From assembly GCA_025355965.1 (NCBI GenBank), contig JANXYR010000057.1:1-56084 (forward strand): a stretch of 56,084 nucleotides of DNA, written 5' to 3'. The position numbers were made by a program, and so were the translations under genes. Source of the stretch: Geobacteraceae bacterium. Lineage in GTDB: Bacteria > Desulfobacterota > Desulfuromonadia > Geobacterales > Pseudopelobacteraceae. The stretch's first letter is position 1, and each line of letters opens with the position of its first letter. The notes under the pieces were generated by a model. The model did no database searches. It was given only the letters and a program-made list of their open reading frames with translations, and was not told the origin of the DNA. Shown one piece after another: positions 54,163-56,084 of this stretch.

Positions 54163-55839
54163 TTAGTAGCTCATGCGGGTCCTGAGCTTTGTCATCTCTG
54201 CGCTGTAAGTCAATAGCTTGGTCTTTATTGCGGTTAGATCAGCCGGATAAGCCTGAATTGCTCCCATCAACGTCTTTGCTACACTGATATCAGCACTGAT
54301 CTTATTGAAGTAAGTGGGCTGTAGTTGCACGTTTGCCGGGTCGTTAAACCAGGTCAGAACACCCATGATACTGATTGGCGAAGTGGCAAAATGACCTTTA
54401 AACTTGTTAAAAGCTGATTCAAGTGCAGTAACAGCAGCCAGGGCAGCTGCCACCTCGCTCGAGGTTGCTTCGGTTTTTGATGCTGCGGCAACGGCAGTAG
54501 CTGCTGCGCTGTCAGCTGCTAACAGATCAGCATCAAATGGCCTGATAAAATCGGCAAAACTGAAGAACAGTCCCAGGAACAGCTGTTTAACTTTATTGCC
54601 GTTAGTGGCAATTACGGTCTTGTCCGGAGTCGCTGCAAAGAGGGCAGCCTTAAGAGCCTTCAGGTTATTTGTCTGGTTTGTTGTAGCCGTATCGATAAAT
54701 GTTTTTACTTCTGTGGTCATACCAAAATGGTCTTTGTTAAACTGATAGACAATTACCATATTCCAGGTTGATTCAACAAGCGGGAACATAGCTTTCAAAC
54801 TTGTCACATCAGCATCGGTTAGTGTCGCAGCAGTTTTACCCTTTACAGCAAGGGCAAATGGTTCCATGCCATCATGAAAATCCTTGATGGCGTCAACAGC
54901 ATAGTCGAAACCGTTACCCCGATCCATATCCTGCAGATTCTTACGAATGACCTCAAGTGCTTCATGGGCGGCAAGCAGATCATTTGCTGTGTTGCCTGAT
55001 GTAATTGCCGTCTGGATGATCACCCCGGCAGCCGCTATCTCAGTATCGATTTCAGTAAACTTTGCGCTGTATGCCGCAAATTCGGGGGCAGATTTATACT
55101 TTGTCTTGAAATCCCCCCAGACTGTGATAAGGCGAGTCAGGGACTTTTGGGCATCAGCAACAACCGTTTGCGGGGTGTTGGCTGCAGGCAGGTTGGTATA
55201 CAATAGTGGGGTAATATAGCTTTTGGTCAAATTTGAAAGATCCGTCAGAAAAGCACTGGAGCTGAATAATGCTGAAGATGACTTCATAGCTGCCCAGCTT
55301 GACAGATGGGTAATGGTGAAGGTCGCCCGACAATTTGCATCAACAACAACGGTTCCTTCGGCACTGGTACTCCATGCAGTACCATTAAAGCTATAAAGAG
55401 AAACAACATCACCAGGCACGACGCCGGTACCAACCAGGCTCAGGACAACCGTAACAGGTTTGTCAAAAGTCTTAACGGTCTGAGTACCACTAATTATGGT
55501 CAGATCAATAAAGGCGGCCAGACTGTGGTTTGCAGGTAATTGTCCGGCAGCAGCCGGAAGGAAACGGGAATTATCGGCGTATGTAAGGTTTATGGTTGTA
55601 GATGTTCCGCTAAGTACAACATTGCTGCTGTCTGTAAATGTGGTATCTGTTGGAATTGTGACTGTCGAATCTCCCGCAACAACAGGAACAGCGGCCGTTG
55701 TTTTTCCACTGCTGAGAGTGGCGGTTGCAGTGGTACTGGAAGTACTTCCAGGCAGAGTGCTATCGCTGCCGCAAGCTGTTAAAACGACGGATAGAAGCGT
55801 TGTGGAGACGAATAACTGCATCAACTTCTTCAAATTCAT
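54163..55839 (-). CDS. Large lipoprotein of unknown function
   Basis: A 558-residue lipoprotein. The signal MNLKKLMQLFVSTTLLSVVLTAC (lipobox LTAC) is followed by a Ser/Thr-rich segment and a beta-rich domain (about 40-190) resembling ZU5- or Ig-like modules (VTVVLSLVG, DVVSLYSFNGTAWS, FTITHLSSWAAM). A long helical domain (about 200-555) is rich in Ala and Lys. No heme or catalytic motifs are seen, and I recognise no family. The start is the ATG at 55839 with GGGGGT upstream. It lies between the conduit cluster and an IS, with its own terminator. Confidence 0.72.
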   Translation of the reverse strand: MNLKKLMQLFVSTTLLSVVLTACGSDSTLPGSTSSTTATATLSSGKTTAAVPVVAGDSTVTIPTDTTFTDSSNVVLSGTSTTINLTYADNSRFLPAAAGQLPANHSLAAFIDLTIISGTQTVKTFDKPVTVVLSLVGTGVVPGDVVSLYSFNGTAWSTSAEGTVVVDANCRATFTITHLSSWAAMKSSSALFSSSAFLTDLSNLTKSYITPLLYTNLPAANTPQTVVADAQKSLTRLITVWGDFKTKYKSAPEFAAYSAKFTEIDTEIAAAGVIIQTAITSGNTANDLLAAHEALEVIRKNLQDMDRGNGFDYAVDAIKDFHDGMEPFALAVKGKTAATLTDADVTSLKAMFPLVESTWNMVIVYQFNKDHFGMTTEVKTFIDTATTNQTNNLKALKAALFAATPDKTVIATNGNKVKQLFLGLFFSFADFIRPFDADLLAADSAAATAVAAASKTEATSSEVAAALAAVTALESAFNKFKGHFATSPISIMGVLTWFNDPANVQLQPTYFNKISADISVAKTLMGAIQAYPADLTAIKTKLLTYSAEMTKLRTRMSY

Positions 55840-55960
55840 GTAATACCCCCATAATAATTTTGACCATCTAAGCAATTTCAAACTTGATGCGACTAACAGG
55901 TCCAAATAGCTGGTTAGCCATCACTCAACTATTATTCAAATTCCATTCGCGTCCGGTCGT

Positions 55961-56084
55961 TTAATTGAATAGATTCAGCTGGTTATCAAAGTCAGTATTG
56001 TTGGTTCTGTAATCTGTTTCTGTAAGTAGCTGAATAAGCTCGATTCGCTCGAATGCTGATACGCTCAAGACCTGTAGAATTGTG
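55961..56084 (-). mobile_element. IS4-family transposase, C-terminal fragment cut by window edge
   Basis: The minus strand from 56083 to 55961 encodes 40 residues ending in D-N-Q-L-N-L-F-N and a TAA stop. TILQVLSVSAFE-type helices followed by an N-Q-L-x-L-F end are typical of IS4-group transposases. The rest lies beyond the window, so completeness is unknown. The IS end should fall between about 55906 and 55960; the inverted terminal repeat cannot be defined from one end. Confidence 0.72.

Noticed and set aside
53899..54216. Plus-strand open frame of 105 codons
   Set aside because: It runs through the terminator hairpin and the end of the lipoprotein gene on the other strand, with no ribosome-binding site or family features.

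Overview
The window reads as a contiguous stretch of a Geobacteraceae-type chromosome (Desulfuromonadales). Four things point that way: housekeeping gene orders known from Geobacter and relatives (gap-pgk-tpiA-secG; rpsB-tsf-pyrH-frr-uppS-cdsA-dxr-rseP-tsaB), two multiheme c-type cytochromes with 9 and 12 CXXCH motifs beside a porin and a rhodanese lipoprotein, a ThiE-ThiD fusion under a TPP riboswitch, and a ThiI-like PP-loop protein with a NFACT-R_2-like tail. The genus is inferred; no 16S rRNA gene is present.

Layout. 1-7.6 kb (minus strand): ybeY (cut by the left edge), a 7TM-HD phosphodiesterase, a XerC/D recombinase, a UPF0251 HTH protein with a NifX-like protein, and glnD. 7.8-10.7 kb: a PP-loop tRNA-thiolation-like gene, then yfbR and dgt overlapping on the minus strand. 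10.7-12.1 kb is a small AT-rich accessory patch (secreted protein, ribbon-helix-helix protein, orphan ORF) ending at tRNA-Leu(GAG). 12.4-15.9 kb: secG, tpiA, pgk, gap. 16-24.6 kb: HAD phosphatase, then the translation and envelope-precursor run rpsB to tsaB. 24.7-37.5 kb: VCBS-like secreted protein, sucCD, dnaE, accA, rluB, corC-like, lnt and prfB, the last with a clear +1 programmed frameshift. 37.6-40.8 kb: two small proteins, tRNA-Thr(CGU), SPOR-NlpC/P60 hydrolase, DUF1015 protein. 40.9-43.9 kb: promoter, TPP riboswitch, terminator, thiED and thiC on the minus strand. 44-47 kb: a ZraP/Spy-like periplasmic protein, a PepSY-like protein and an OmpR-type two-component system in one minus-strand cluster. 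47.2-48.1 kb: AEC transporter. 48.1-53.9 kb: an outer-membrane electron-conduit cluster (rhodanese lipoprotein, porin, 12-heme lipoprotein cytochrome, 9-heme cytochrome) resembling the Ext conduits of Geobacter sulfurreducens. 54.1-55.8 kb: a large lipoprotein of unknown function. The right edge is the C-terminus of an IS4-family transposase.

The main points for a second look are: (1) the Ext-like conduit, split by a strong terminator, with an inverted repeat just before the cytochrome pair; (2) a dispersed element of about 75 bp, two full copies plus two partial or divergent ones, whose small hairpin shows compensatory base changes; (3) cdsA, whose family-typical N-terminus begins at an ATC codon rather than ATG/GTG/TTG; (4) tandem direct repeats upstream of the ZraP/Spy-like gene that fit an OmpR-family regulator site; and (5) the accessory patch next to tRNA-Leu. 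All identifications were made by eye from motifs and gene order; no database search was run.
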